Assembly (NCBI GenBank): GCA_016617855.1
Contig: JAECUM010093720.1
Location: 1-64,000 of the forward strand
DNA from: Megalonaias nervosa
Taxonomy: Eukaryota; Mollusca; Bivalvia; Unionida; Unionidae
Length of the DNA: 64,000 nt
Direction of reading: 5' to 3'
Numbering within the stretch: position 1 is the first letter of the stretch; every line of letters starts with the position of its first letter. This document shows positions 1 to 12,257 of this stretch, piece by piece. The position numbers were made by a program, and so were the translations under genes. The notes beneath the pieces were generated by a model. That model saw only the letters and a list, made by a program, of their open reading frames with translations. It was not told the DNA's origin and ran no database searches.

Positions 1-478
1 ATTTGTTCTCTGTGCTACGTTTCACTGACGGGCTCCAGTCCAACATACCTATCAGACCTAACCCATGTGTACACACCTGCAAGATGCTTACGCTCCTCTT
101 CTGACACTCATATTCTCATTATTCCCACTATGAAGATGAAATCATATGGACAACGCTCTTTTTGCATACCAGGGCCCAGCAACGTGGAACGAATTGCCCA
201 CTGCACTTAGACACAAAGACACAGTGATCTCATTCAAGAGCGCTCTTAAAACTCACCTATTTCAACTGCAAGAACAGACTTAAAGACCTAATAATATATC
301 CTTGCCTTAAATATTTTCAGCATATTTTTCTGTTTCTACTTTCGTGGTGTTTGTTTTTAATTTTGTAATCATATCATTATATATGTTTTTTAAGTGTTGT
401 CAAATGTTGTAAAGCGCTTAGAGCTTCTAAAGATTAGGCGCTATACAAAGTCCTCATTATTATTATTATTATTATTAT
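1..478 (+). mobile_element. 3' end of a non-LTR retrotransposon (CR1/L2/Rex-like LINE)
   Basis: The plus strand reads as the C-terminal tail of a LINE ORF2, ending at a TAA at 281-283. Its key words are a YxSDL-type start, a block with LRSS, a W-N-E-L-P motif near 190-205 and a final SFKSALKTHLF motif near 232-262. The 3' UTR ends in a short motif resembling 'gcgctataca' followed by an (ATT)n tail at about 455-478, the usual 3' end of CR1/L2-type elements. The 5' part lies outside the window. The family level is inference; the C-terminal motif and tail are seen directly. Confidence 0.82.
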
Positions 479-942
479 ATGAAATAGCAATTCAGACAGA
501 CTCCCAATTAGCAACAATGTCAGATGCTCAGACACAGACAATCCCAATACCAGCCAAAAGAAAATGTAAAATGACCATGCAAGTAACAACTGATACCCAA
601 AGTAGTCCTACATTGCAAACAACAGTACCCCACTCTCAGTCATGTGTCACACCTGCAACAGCAATAAGTGTACACCCATGGCCCTCAGCTCAGACAAGTC
701 TGTTGCCTGCACCAACAACTGCATTTCCCAGTGCTGAGACAAATGTGTCAACATCAGCTTGATTAACTCACACAACTGAGACACCAACACATGAAATCAC
801 AAGCCAGAAAAGACAAGACTAATAACTGGCTTCTCAATATTGAAAAGTATACTACCAAGGAGACTTCTTAAAACGTATGTACAGACTCTAAGAGGTGCAA
901 AAATCAACAACATCATGGACTGAATAATGAATACTCACCTAA

Positions 943-1425
943 CCAAATACAATTATTATTTTAGTAGGTGGAAATGATGCCAGTGATGGAAGGTCACTAA
1001 ATCAAACCAGAACAGATTTTGAACATTTACTGTATGCTGCTTGGTATTGCAGCCCAGATACATGTACAATAATGATATCAGGAATACCTCCTCGTGTGGA
1101 CACCAGGGTAAAAGAAATCAGTGATCTGATAATTGACCTATGTGAAGACTTCAACCTACAGTACATTCCACAATACACATCCATCTTTCTTCAGAACCAG
1201 GACGTCAACCTAAGCCTCTATCACAGCAACAAAATTCATTTAAGCAGAAATGGAACCTCTCAACTACTGAGAAATATTAACATGTATGCCCCCATTTTCA
1301 GGCACTATAATGAAGAGTACTGTCTCTACTGTGGAGAAACTGGGCATGTGACACAGGTATGCCATCATGGCAAACAGACTGTGTGCTTCAGATGCCATAA
1401 ATCTGGACACAAACAAAGACTATAA
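943..1425 (+). pseudogene. LINE ORF1 remnant: SGNH-hydrolase-like domain plus CCHC zinc knuckles
   Basis: One frame is open through this stretch. It starts with a block reading ILVGGNDAS (about 955-981), the GGND motif of SGNH/GDSL esterase folds. About 100 residues later comes a block of the form LYxxxxIHLSxxGTxxLLRNI (about 1219-1280), corresponding to the catalytic His block. It ends with two zinc-knuckle motifs: CLYCGETGHVTQVC (about 1321-1362), a complete CX2CX4HX4C, and a second one truncated after its His. Esterase plus knuckle ORF1 proteins are known in CR1/L2-group LINEs, where they act in RNA binding and particle formation. An upstream low-complexity Ser/Thr/Pro/Gln stretch (about 516-762) may be the ORF1 N-terminus in another frame. 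The stop at about 1423 and the lost final Cys suggest truncation. Nothing suggests a host function. Confidence 0.72.
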
Positions 1426-3610
1426 ATCAATGTCTACATACTAGGAGGCTCGCAAAGAGGAGAATGCCAGTGCTTCTTTTATATCAAATCTAAATGTATC
1501 TAGTGAGACTCTTGACTCTAACTATTCAATGGTGACTATTGTAAATGCAAAAGTTAATGGATTTTCAGGGTCTGTGTGTGACTTTGAAGATGCTAATATA
1601 TATGAACATTTAAATATGGAAATTGGATGTCAGAATGATAAAAGTAGTATGGAGACAATCTCAGTGAGTACCCCCATTGCATGATGACATACATATAATT
1701 GATATGAAAGTAAATACAAAAGGTTTTAACATAGGTCACTTACATGTAGAAGGTTTAGTGGGAAAAATAAACCAAATTAAGTTAATGTTGTCTTCCAAGG
1801 AAAATAATATACATATTTTAGGACTCACTGAAACCAAATTAAATGCTAACCACAATGATCATCTATTTCACTGTCAAGGTTACAATAAAACATTACGCAG
1901 GGACAGTGAGACAGCAAGGGGGGGTCTTGTTGTATACATTAGGGAAGTTGTAAATGCAGAAAGGCAACTTGACTTGGAGTCACATGAAATTGAGAGTATC
2001 TGGGTGGAAATTTCTCAAAATAATGCAAAATCATGACCAGCTGGTTTCAATGATAGGCCACCTTTCTCCAAAGGAATTTGGAATGACAAATTTTTGAAAC
2101 AAATGGAAAATGTTCTTGTACAGAAGAAAGAAACATATACTTGGCAATATAAATAAGGACCTTTTCAATACTCAAATAAGGAACAACTGGATGGAGTTTA
2201 TTGACTCATTAGGCCTAGTCCAGCTGGTAAATGAGCCCACAAGGGTAACAGAAATATCAAGCACTCTTACTGATCACATTTATACCAACCTACCAGACAA
2301 TGTGGCTTGTGTTAATGTACCGAATGTTGTCATAGTGAACACTATCCTACTTTTTTGACAAGAAAGGTTAAATGCAAGAGAAATGAGAAAAATACACACA
2401 AAACTATCACTTACAGATTGTTCAAAAATTTTAATGAAGAACAATTTCTCAATGACCTATATAAAGTTCCATGGAATAAAATCCAAAATTTGGATGACAT
2501 AGATGAAGCTCTGAGGGTGTGGACTGACTTATTTATGGATGTAGTCTCTAAGCATGCACCATTGAAAGTACATGAGTAAAGAATGAAATCCAGCCTAATT
2601 GGCTTACTATTGAAATCCTAGACGCTATGAAAAAACGAGACTTATTCGAGGTTATGGGAAACCATGCACAATATAAAGTATGGAGAAATAAAATAACAAG
2701 TATGATTAAAAAAAGCTAAAAAAAAACTTATTATCAATCATTGCTTGAAAACAAAAAGTGCAACACAAACTCCATTAGGAAAGTCTTCAATGAACTCACT
2801 TGAGGAACACAAAGATCAGACAAATAAAATTCACTCACTTCTGACAAATGACACCATAGTCACTGATGACACTGACATTGTAAATGTTTTCAATGATTTT
2901 TTTCACCAACATTACCACACAGTTATAAGAACCAGTGATAGAAAACAACTTTAATGAACTGAAGAAGTTCTGTAGCAGCAAAATCTCTAAGAAAGTATGT
3001 TTTTCTATCCCCCAAGTATCAAAAAACTTTGTTAAAATAAGTTTCAGTGAACTTGATACCAAGAAAACTACAGGACTTTATCAGACTGGTCCATGACTCA
3101 TTAAATCTTCTGCCTCTTATTTTAGACAGCATAACATTCATAATTAAGTTAAGTATTGCAACCTCATCTGACCCCAAAATATGGAAAACTGCAAAAGTAA
3201 CTCCTATTCACAAATCTGGTTCTAAGGATGATGTTGATAGCTACCGGCCAATCTCAAAACTACCAAACTTGTCAAAATTGGTTGAAAAACACGTCCATGA
3301 CTCGTTCATGTCATATTTAACCAAACACTTGCTGTTACACACTAATCAATCAGGCTTTAGACAGAAACATTCATGTGAGACTGCCATGATCTCCCTAACT
3401 GATAAATGACTTCAAGCACTTGATCACAGTAGAATAATTGGCTTTGCATTTGTAGATTTCAGGAAACCTTTTGACATGGTGGATCATGAAATCCTTTTGA
3501 AGAAACTGAAAATTTACCAATGTGATGAAAACACAGTTAGATGGTTCACTTCATACTTAAGTGAGAGAACACAACATGTTTATATAAATAACGTTCTGTC
3601 TGAATCAGGA

Positions 3611-3931
3611 ACAATTAAATATATACTGCTCCGGTGGCCTAGTGGTTAGAGCTTCCGCCTCAGATGCGATAGGTCATGGATTCGATCCCCGGCTGAGTCA
3701 TACCAAAGACTTACAAAAATGGTACTAACAGCTGCCTCGCTTGGCGCTCAGCATTAAGAGGCTAGTGTTAGAACTGGTCAGCCTGGTGTCAGGATAATGT
3801 GATTGGGTGGGACATAATGCTACATGTCTGCGGCATGATGCCCGAGTGCAAGACATCACTATAAACTGCCACACTGCAGACATCATAGCGACATGACTGA
3901 AAAATTGTTAAAGCTACATTAAAAATCCAAA

Positions 3932-3986
<55 letters not shown>

Positions 3987-3993
3987 TAGATAT
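3611..3993 (+). mobile_element. tRNA-derived SINE (family A, copy 1) inserted in the LINE reverse transcriptase
   Basis: The element body is about 3624-3981. The head has a Pol III A box (TGGCCTAGTGG) at 3635-3645 and a B-box-like GATTCGATCCC near 3680. A unique body and a (CA)n tail (about 3935-3984) follow. The target duplication acaattaaatat / acaattagatat is seen at 3611-3622 and 3982-3993. Removing one duplication and the SINE rejoins the LINE frame directly into the GVPQGS motif, so the insertion is younger than the LINE. Three more copies lie at 12.27, 12.76 and 22.08 kb. Confidence 0.92.
3935..3984. repeat. (CA)n microsatellite, tail of SINE A
   Basis: An uninterrupted CA dinucleotide run of about 25 units forms the 3' tail of the SINE. 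Confidence 0.97.
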
Positions 3994-5030
3994 GGAGTAC
4001 CACAAGGCTCAATTCTAGGTCCATTACTATTTATTTTATTTATTAATGACCTACCACTTCTTCTCAGGAACTCAATATCATCTACAGATCTCTATGCAGA
4101 TGACAGAACATTGTCAGACATCCAAAACACAAAGCATGAACTTGAAATTTCTTTACAGGATGCCTTAAACAAACTGGACAACTGGTGCACATGCAATGGC
4201 ATGGTGGTAAATACTGGTAAAACTAAAATATTACTTATCTCAACACGGCAAAAAAGAACAAATTTTGATAGTGATGAACTATGTCTGACATGGAAGGATA
4301 GAAATTTGCAAATGGTCTGTCATGATAGACTACTTGGTGTTTTGGTAGATAATAACATATGGACCGAACATATCAAACATATCTGTAAAAAAGTTAATTA
4401 AGTTTATGGGTCCTTAGTAGGATAAGACATTTTCTCCCTGAAAGGCACAGAAAACTATTTTATAACAGTTACATACAACCTTATTTAGACTACTGTGTAA
4501 TACAGTATGGGGTAATTCAAATGATAAAAACATAGCAAAGCTAGCACATCTTCAAAAAAGAGCATTTGGGCTAATATCAATCCAGAAAGAAAGCATAGAA
4601 AATTTAGCGAAGTTAAAAATATTACCTATTAAAGACTGAATCTGTTTGACAAAAGCCAAATTAATGTACAGGATATCCAATAATAGTGCTCCTGAATATT
4701 TACAATCACTACTCCAGTATAGGCTACCTGGCAATACTCCCCACCTGCGATCCATGTCTACCAAACAGTATAAAATTCCCAAATGAAATAAGGAATTATT
4801 CAAAAAAAGTGTCCAATACTCTGAAGCTCTGCTCTGGAATAGTATTCCAGTTGAGATTAGAAATGCCCACTCTATTTCCTTCTTCCAAACCCAATATATC
4901 CAGTGGCTTCAGAGATGCAGCTAAAATAAATAAATTTCTTTGTCTGAGGGCATCAAGGTAGATTAGTTCTTAGCTAACTGTGTTACCCTCTTTCAAAAAA
5001 AGTCATTATTATTATGATTATTATTATTAC

Positions 5031-7430
5031 CATGGAAAACTATACTTTATACAGATCATCAGTGAATTTTATAAAGCCATGTGTCTTTTCTTGGATGCAT
5101 ATTGACAAGAAGAATGTTCTGCAGAGCCTCACTCATTTTTGTGGACACTTCTTAATATTTTATCATCTGCGTTGTACATATTCAAGTGTTAAATTACTTT
5201 AAATTTATATGCAGTCAAACTTTTAAAATTTGAAGTACCACGGAATCAAACTTTCACTTCGAGTTTTCAGTTTATTCTGGTTTGGAATCGCTTACAAAAT
5301 CATTGGTGTGGAGTAAACTATAATGAAAAATTGGCTATTCAATAACATGCAGCACTATTACAGCTCTTCACTGGCATCAGTCGTAGCTGGCAATGTTTAA
5401 TCAAAACAGACAGAACAAAGAAAGAAAGAAAAGGAACAAGAGAGAACAATAAGCAGAAATGCAAAAATAATGGATATTGAAAAAAAATGTGACGTGGAAC
5501 AGTAAATCGTGAAAGATTTGGCTAGGAAACAATATTGCTCAACAGATCATATAGAAATAGAGAAAAGATTGTAAGTGCAAACAAAAGATAATCCAGTAAG
5601 GATGAAAACATTGTGTTATAGACCTTAATTTGTCTACAAGGCATATTCATTCCATGTCATAAAAAAGAATGGTGGTTTGAGACCTTTTTCAAAGCTTAAA
5701 TGGGCAAAGGGGTGCCTTTTTCTCTTGTCATTTGCATGTAATAAGTTTTAACATTAAATATAAAGCAAAGAAGCAGACACTTATAGCCTTTTATTCACAA
5801 CCAGCGTAGATTAAACTATATAGCATTATTTTTTGTTCAGTAAACCGAAACCCCTCTTCTTAACAATCAAAATAAATTTCAATCATAAATTTCAGTTTTA
5901 CATCAATAAAACTCCACAAAACTGAAACTCAAATTGGGAAATGTACTTAGCTGCAAAATTCGTGACACTTGCTGGCCCAGATTGTTTACATTAAGCAAAA
6001 ACTGTAGTAGGCTTATCGGTGATAAAGTCTGCCAAGAGCACACATGGTTAGAACAACACTTGACAGATCAGTGCTGACTATGGGCTAATTTTAAGTCATT
6101 CATCAAAAAGAGTCAGCTTTCAAGATGAATGATTAATAATTAAACGTTTGTAGATAAACTATTAAAGTGAGTGTTCATCATCTAATTATACAAGTGTGCT
6201 TGATGCATTTTGTTTGCATGAAGGATATCCACTGAACGATTAATAAATCCCTGGCATTTAATTTGTACAAAATATTAATTGGATAAAATAGGGATAAAAC
6301 TGAAATTTAGGACTGAACTTTATTTCTTTTTTAATAGAGAGGATTTGATTTATTGGGGGAGGGGGAGGATGATATTAAAGAAGGAAATTTTGGGACCCCT
6401 CCAAGAAAGACTGATCTTTAGGGGATTCTGGTAATAGTATACAGAAGGTTCAGTTTTGAGGAGTTTCACTATATATTTAAATACATGAAATGATGCAATT
6501 GCATGCTTGTCAAAGGTATACAAAGCGGTTCAGTTTTAAATAGTTTAGAACTAAAACAAAATAAATGCCTACCTTTCCTTTTTACTTGGCGAGGATCCAA
6601 CTGCACAATGCGCTGCTTCCTGCTTTCTACTTGTTCCAACTACCGACTCAGCGTCTTTGCGATGGGGTCAAAGACACTTAACTAATACAGTTATATGGAC
6701 AATGAAGATACGTGTTGAAACCGACTGCAGAGACAAAGGCTACATGTATATCCAACTAAAATAACACTGTTCTCCAGGAGTAAGAATGAAATAGCTAGGA
6801 TATATCATACTGTTTTATTACCCCACATTTAAATTAAAATTTGAATTTGAAGCTTCTATGACAACAATTAATGTTTAAAAAAATATGATACTAGAAAAAT
6901 ATATGAATTTTGCTATAATATTTTATGTCTAAAATTATTTGTTCTGTCTCTATACCACATACAAAAGAATGTTGTCAGAAATGATGTAAATTTCATTGTT
7001 ACAGGTATGATATATTCAGGGAGATTTGTTCAACTTGATATGCATGAACAATCTTAGTGCACAACCTACAATGTAGGCATCAAGAGGTGGTGACTGGGGT
7101 GGTGGTGGGCCAGTACAGATCCATAAAAATAGTTTGATACAGAGACTCTAAATCCATTGTCTGCACCTTTGAAAAGCCAGAGAAGTGACTGATCACATGG
7201 TATTCTACATGACCATGCAATGTTATCTAAGATGATCTACATTGGTTGGCTCTTTGAATTCAGCTGCCAATGCTAACCCATAGGAAAAGTTCTGATCATG
7301 CCCACCCCAAGTGATCCTCCCACAACCCCCAATGAAGGCAGCAAGTACAGAGGCTAATAATAGCCTCTTGCACAATTGACTATCACCACTTGTCAATCAC
7401 GCCGGATCAATTAACCAATCAACAAGCATA
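5031..7430. other. AT-rich stretch without recognisable genes
   Basis: I see no convincing coding exon, RNA gene or complete mobile element. A purine-rich patch lies at 6355-6375. A short stretch at 6448-6480, reading approximately 'ggttcagttttgaggagttt', recurs near 49855-49880 and is probably part of an undescribed dispersed repeat. At 6567-6640 on the minus strand there is a short arginine/lysine/glutamine-rich open stretch followed by a GTAGGC donor-like site, with an in-frame TAG upstream. It is too weak to call a gene. Confidence 0.5.
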
Positions 7431-7442
7431 AATTAGACACAC

Positions 7443-7512
7443 CTCCAGGCATTGCTTAAGTCCGCCATTTTCCTCCGACAAGCGGACTGTAGCAATAATG
7501 AATTGATTATGG
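7443..7512. promoter_or_regulatory. Possible bidirectional promoter and first-exon starts
   Basis: This is a local CpG-containing patch in an AT-rich background. On the minus strand an ATG at 7466-7468 sits in a strong Kozak context (GGAAAATGGCGG) and opens a 26-nt frame beginning MADLSNAW, which ends at a GTGTGT donor-like site (7437-7442). On the plus strand an ATG-containing segment ends at a GTAAGT donor consensus at about 7511-7516. No downstream exons could be joined confidently on either strand. This is inference from start and splice context only. Confidence 0.3.
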
Positions 7513-7516
7513 TAAG

Positions 7517-9060
7517 TATTTACAAATTTTGCAATGATTTGTTGATTTCTCGATTGATAACGGTGAAAAGAAATCTTGTAATTCTGACAGTCAATATCCA
7601 GATTGTCTAAATGGAGGAATTAGATGTATTCCTTTCCCGAAACAGGCGAAACTTTGATGGATAACGGCTTGTCATGTGTACAATCAACTGAATAGACACA
7701 ATTGATAGCAATTACAACGTGTTTGTTTACATAAAAGTATGTCCCATTGATAGCTTGAAAAAAAAAAAAAGAAATTGAAATTGAAAAATATATATGTAAA
7801 AATTAACGTTTCAAGAATATGGGTGGAGAACCCCCTAACTCTCGTGCTTTGATATATATTATTTATTCTTGTAAAGGAAGTACTGAACCCAAGGCTGCAT
7901 TATTTTAAAGTTTGAAAATTTACACTTTAATGTTGGCTTATCCCAAAATTAATGATTTATCGTCTCGATATTTCAGACCCTCATTGGGTTGAAGGAGGGA
8001 TGGGGATACAAAAATGTAATTAGTAATAAAGAAATACAAAATATTTATGTATCAAATAATTATCTTCCGATATATCAAGCATGCATTTACACGTTTACAT
8101 CAACAGACCTTAGAATTATTATGCACAACAGTATACTTCTAAACAGTAATTATTTACGATTTTGTTATTAATTTTTAATCCACATGCTTCCAAGGCAGCA
8201 TAAACATAAGTCAGATAAAATTAACAAGGATAACATTATAAGCTAAATATATCAGCATCTTTTGGAGCAAGTTTCCTTTCATATGAATAAGTTCTTACAC
8301 AGCTGTACAATTGATTGTTATTATTTACTGAAATAAAACACTTAGGTTATTAGTGTACAAACTTGAACTACATATATAAATATTGTCTGCTGCACTATAA
8401 TTAATGCAACTTTGTAATTTTATATTTTCAAGAATAATACAAATCACATTAAATAAACATATCACTTAAACTGAAACATTTCTTTGCCAAATATTGTATG
8501 TTTGTTGGAGGTTAAGTCACATTATTTGGCAGGCGGAGCAATCTATCGTCTGGCATAAGGTCCATTCCCTGTCTGCCTCTCAATTTCAAGACAAGGTACA
8601 TGTACAACACCCCTATACAACTATTAGCCAATGACTAAGCCTTTTAATTTGACATTACATCAGCTTACCACACCACCAGTTTCTCCCTTAATGATCATGA
8701 TCAGACAAACCCCATTGCAAAACTGGCAGTTTGTACCTACAATAACTCAAAATCATCAAGTTGTACATTAACTAAAATTTAACAAATTATCATTTTATGC
8801 ACAACTAAAAATACAGAGTTGTAAGAGGAAAGATTTAATACATGCATTGTAAGAAAATATAGGATACACGAGTATATGCACTCATTCTCTCCCTTACTCA
8901 ATTCTCTTCCTTTCTCTCAAACAAGCCACTATTCATTATTACAAATATTCTACAACATCAACATCAAAACTAAAATATCATCAATACTTAATTAAAATAT
9001 TTAAAATATTTGGCTCTCTCTATGGGAGCTACTCATGGGCTAGAATATGAATGTAAAAGA
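7517..9060. other. AT-rich intergenic or intronic stretch, nothing identified
   Basis: A poly-A-rich patch lies near 7758-7772. No coding, RNA or element signature was recognised. Confidence 0.5.
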
Positions 9061-9062
9061 CT

Positions 9063-9706
9063 GATTTCCAATCAGTGCTAGGTTGATCCCAGCATTACAG
9101 TGTATTCTGGGCTGATCCCAGCTCAAGAAGAATTGGTACTAGGCTGTTCCCAGCATTACAGTGTATTCTGGGCTGATCCCAGCTCAAGTAGAATTGGTGC
9201 TAGGCTGATCCCAGCTCAAGTAAAATCGGTGCTAGGCTGATCCCAGCATTTGAGTGTATTCTGGGCTGATCCCAGCTTAAGGTATGCTAAGCACTAAGCT
9301 GATCTCAGCATAATAGTGCATTCTTGTGTGCTGATCCCATTTTTGAGTAAATCTATGCTATTCTGACTCCATGCATTAAAGTGCATTTTGGGCTGATCCC
9401 AGCTCAAGTATAATTGATGCTAGGCTGATCCCAGCATTTGAGTGTATTCTGGGCTGATCCCAGCTTCCATAGACTGTGCTAGGCAGATCCCAGCTTCTGT
9501 AGACTATGTGGCCTGGCTGATCCCAGCATTCAAGTGTATTCTGGGCTGATCCCAGCTTAAGCAGACTATGTGCTAGGCTGATCCTAGCATGCTATTATAT
9601 TCTGGGCTGATCCCATCTCAACTAAATCTATATAAGGCTGATCCCCATATCAGAGTGTATTGTGGTTGATCCCAGATTAGTGGAATAGAGCTAGGCTGAT
9701 CCCAGC
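9063..9706. repeat. Minisatellite, about 60-bp unit, about 11 diverged copies
   Basis: The unit alternates 'gctaggctgatcccagca' with 'gtattctgggctgatcccag'. Each unit therefore has an internal half-repeat around the shared word 'ctgatcccag', arguing for an origin by duplication of a roughly 30-bp motif. The copies diverge towards both ends. Confidence 0.93.
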
Positions 9707-10216
9707 ATGAAGAAAGTATTATTTTTTCCTATCTAAAACTGCAAAAGAAATGTATTAAATAAGCATGACCTTTATGTTCTTGGAATACAATATGAGTAAC
9801 TGACTGGGGGGGGGGATGCCAAATTGAATTTGATATTAAAATATATCAAATGAGAGCTCCAAAGGGGATTGTAATTTTGTATGCCTCCAAATTGCTTTGC
9901 ACCATTTAAGTCCTTATTGATTATAGATAAACCTTAAATCTGTTAATTTTGCATATGTACCTGTTTAGCCATAATGAGCAAAACTACATAATCATCTTAA
10001 AATTTGAAAATACACTTCAAAATTGAATACTAACTGAGAATTTTGTTTTGAATGTCTTCAGGGGAATATTTCATAGCTTCTATTAATAATAGATTGTTCA
10101 TAATTGTGAGCTGTGTATTTTTTCATACATTGATATATATATATATATATGATATTGGTATACAGCTTTGGATTCAATTGTATGTATAATATATATGCTT
10201 TGAAGATAATACCTAC

Positions 10217-10284
10217 TAAACACAATATATTTTCTAACATGTTCATGTGCAAGTCTTTGAAATGACTTTTCATAAATTCTCTTA
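10217..10284 (-). CDS. Tentative internal exon of an unidentified gene (downstream partner)
   Basis: The minus-strand segment is bounded by an AG acceptor (10285-10286) and a GTAGGT donor (10211-10216). It is open for 22 codons, with a charged N-terminal half (REFMKSHFKDLH) and a hydrophobic end. Its entry phase matches the exit phase of the segment at 10429-10600, which is why the two are proposed as neighbouring exons. I do not recognise the protein. Short open frames of this size also occur by chance in AT-rich sequence, so transcript evidence would decide. Confidence 0.3.
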
Positions 10285-10428
10285 CTGTTTCAGATTCAAT
10301 CTGATTCATTGTTCAGAAATGTTGGAATAATCAATCTGCAGTGTTTTTGGATGAAAATAATGTTTTGTAGATGAGACACAATGCAGCCAGAAAACACTGA
10401 GAAGCTTTCATATATTAGGTTTTTATAC

Positions 10429-10600
10429 ATGGACAAGCATGTGCAATGCGTTTAATGATCAAATTCAGAATTTCTTCCTTCTTCCAAGAGATATCATTTT
10501 TGCAAGTAACTCTGTCCATTTTTCTCATAAAAGAGTTTGGAACTGGATGTTTTAATTTATTTAGGCTGAAAAGTAACATAACTCCCAAACTGTACATTTC
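10429..10600 (-). CDS. Tentative internal exon of an unidentified gene (upstream partner)
   Basis: The minus-strand segment runs from an acceptor TTAAG (10601-10605) to a GTATAA donor (10423-10428) and is open for 57 codons plus one base. The peptide begins EMYSLGVMLLFSL, weakly reminiscent of the helix-F region of a protein-kinase fold, then turns strongly basic (WKKEE, IIKRIAHAC). Splice phase agrees with 10217-10284. The kinase resemblance is only a pattern impression, and no catalytic motifs are visible nearby. It lies about 220 bp from the left edge of the segmental duplication, and I see no copy of it next to the second duplicon. Confidence 0.33.
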
Positions 10601-11766
10601 CTTAACAACAAAATGTAATAACAACATATAATGGTTATATATACAAATTCTTTCCAGTATTTTGCAAGGTCAGAGTTTTACTTTATTAATTATTAAGATG
10701 ATTGATGGAGTTTTAAGAATTAAATAGTTGAATCATTATTGAATTCATTGCGTTTTATGGAAAATATCAATGGTTGTCTTGATTTTGTTAAACGTTTTCA
10801 ATTAAACGGCAACTAAAAGTACATATGCATGTATATTATCACAATTAATATCTCCATATTATCTGAACTGTTTTCACCAATGAACCCAAAGAACCTGAAA
10901 ACGGACTATAGGTAAATTTTAGGCATTTCATAAACAGTTAGTAATGGCTAATAATTAATTTGCTCGAACTTGATTTGCCATTCCAACTCATCTGACAACA
11001 GAATTACACAATTATCCGTAACTGAATGACAATTCCCATCCAAATCCTCTAACACTGATACATCTCAAAAAGTAACAGCTGAGATGGTTCATTTCTCTTA
11101 AAGGGATTCCCAAACAAAATGGATGTGTACGTAAAAGAAATGGAAAAGAAAGAAAAACAATAAAATATACTGAAGAGACCTGATTATGGGAAATATAGTA
11201 AGCACACTGCAATAATCAAAGCATTAACTAGAAAATAATTAATACAGAATAATCTATGATTCATGAATTACACGTTCAAGTGTTTACTTGTTGAGATAAC
11301 TAAGAATCATGTCATTCTTTGTTTACAATAGACATTTTAATTCCCAAACTAAATATGGAGATTATGGAAATCAAAAGCATGATGTGATCTTTTCCAAACA
11401 GGAGTAAAAGGTATTTTGTGGTAAAAAAAATATTTATGGTTATAAAAAAATATTTATGGTTATACGGTCTTCAAGTTTATATATACAGCACAGATTTTCT
11501 CTACTCACACGTGGAATTCCAATGGTATCAACAATAAAAATGTTGGGTTACATTTTACTTTTGCAGCATTGTTTCTGATGATTGATCGGCTCTTGAAAAG
11601 TACCTTAGTTCGCAAACATAAAAATCATCTGAGAAGATTGATTTAATTCTGTGATTACTAACAAATATTAAAAACACTTACTAGGAAACTTTTCTCACAG
11701 AAACATAAGTTAGCATAATGAAATATTAGAAACGGGGTTTTGCCAAATTGCAGAGTATACTGGTAA

Positions 11767-12052
11767 TCTGATTAAAATCAGATCGACTCTGTCCTATGTG
11801 AAGATCTGACGACAGCCACTTAAAGGTCATGTTCTGGTGAGCTCTGAATTAAGCACATGGAAATGCAGCTTTCAAAAATCTGAAAGTGAATCATCCACAC
11901 TGCTCAGTCTCCAAACGCGAAGATATAAGACTGCATCCGATTGGTTCATACAATTAGCAATTATGGTAATAACATATGTTACCAGAACATGACCCCTAAG
12001 CGGTTGCTGTCAGATCTTCATGTAGGATAGCGTAGATCTGATTTTAATCAGA
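11767..12052. mobile_element. Palindromic MITE with about 70-bp terminal inverted repeats
   Basis: The left end starts 'tctgattaaaatcagatc' and the right end is its inverted counterpart, with similarity continuing inward for about 70 bp to 'gtcatgttctggt'. The extreme ends are themselves near-palindromic. Flanks carry 13-base words matching at 11 positions (11753-11765 and 12055-12067), possibly an old target duplication. It encodes nothing. A second copy is at 26256-26524. The superfamily was not determined. Confidence 0.82.
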
Positions 12053-12257
12053 CTGAGTACACTGATACAGAATGTAAATTCCACATCCAGCTGGGTTTTT
12101 TTTAATTTTCCATTTTGATATAAAATGGTTTTAAGAACATAACTGTTGCAGCAGTTTTAAAGTGACATTATTGAGGAATGAAGCTTAAAGTTGGCCACTG
12201 ACATTTAGTCTTCCACTTTCTGGTCAATGAAAACATGGATGCAGATGAGACATGTAT

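Larger units (their letters stand above)
1677..4985 (+). pseudogene. LINE ORF2 remnant: AP-endonuclease and reverse transcriptase
   Basis: The endonuclease N-terminus is readable at 1677-2036, with an N-I-G-H-L start and the catalytic ETKLN block near 1825-1842. Its end is at 2110-2320 (NEPTRVT, then DHIYTN), where the final SDH-type block is lost. The pre-RT linker lies at 2355-2579. The RT begins near 3120, with IWKTAKVTPIHKSGS, YRPIS, SGFRQKHS and AFxDFRK-like blocks at about 3178-3480. After the SINE the RT resumes with GVPQGSILGP (3994-4023) and the active-site YADD (4093-4104). The C-terminal domain with LMYRISNNSAPEYLQ lies near 4663-4707. At least five frame changes and stops separate these blocks, so no protein can be made. 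Plus strand throughout, same element as the SGNH/CCHC ORF1. Confidence 0.85.
479..5030 (+). mobile_element. Nearly full-length but inactivated LINE (CR1/L2-like) carrying a nested SINE
   Basis: A second plus-strand LINE begins where the (ATT)n tail of the first ends. It runs through ORF1 (SGNH-like fold plus CCHC knuckles), an endonuclease, a reverse transcriptase and a C-terminal tail, and ends in its own interrupted (ATT)n tract near 4999-5030. Frame breaks, stops and a 360-bp SINE insertion show it is dead. Individual ORF remnants are listed separately. Confidence 0.85.

Noticed and set aside
6567..6640. A minus-strand exon rich in Arg, Lys and Gln ending at GTAGGC
   Set aside because: An in-frame TAG and no convincing acceptor; could not be joined to the start at 7466.
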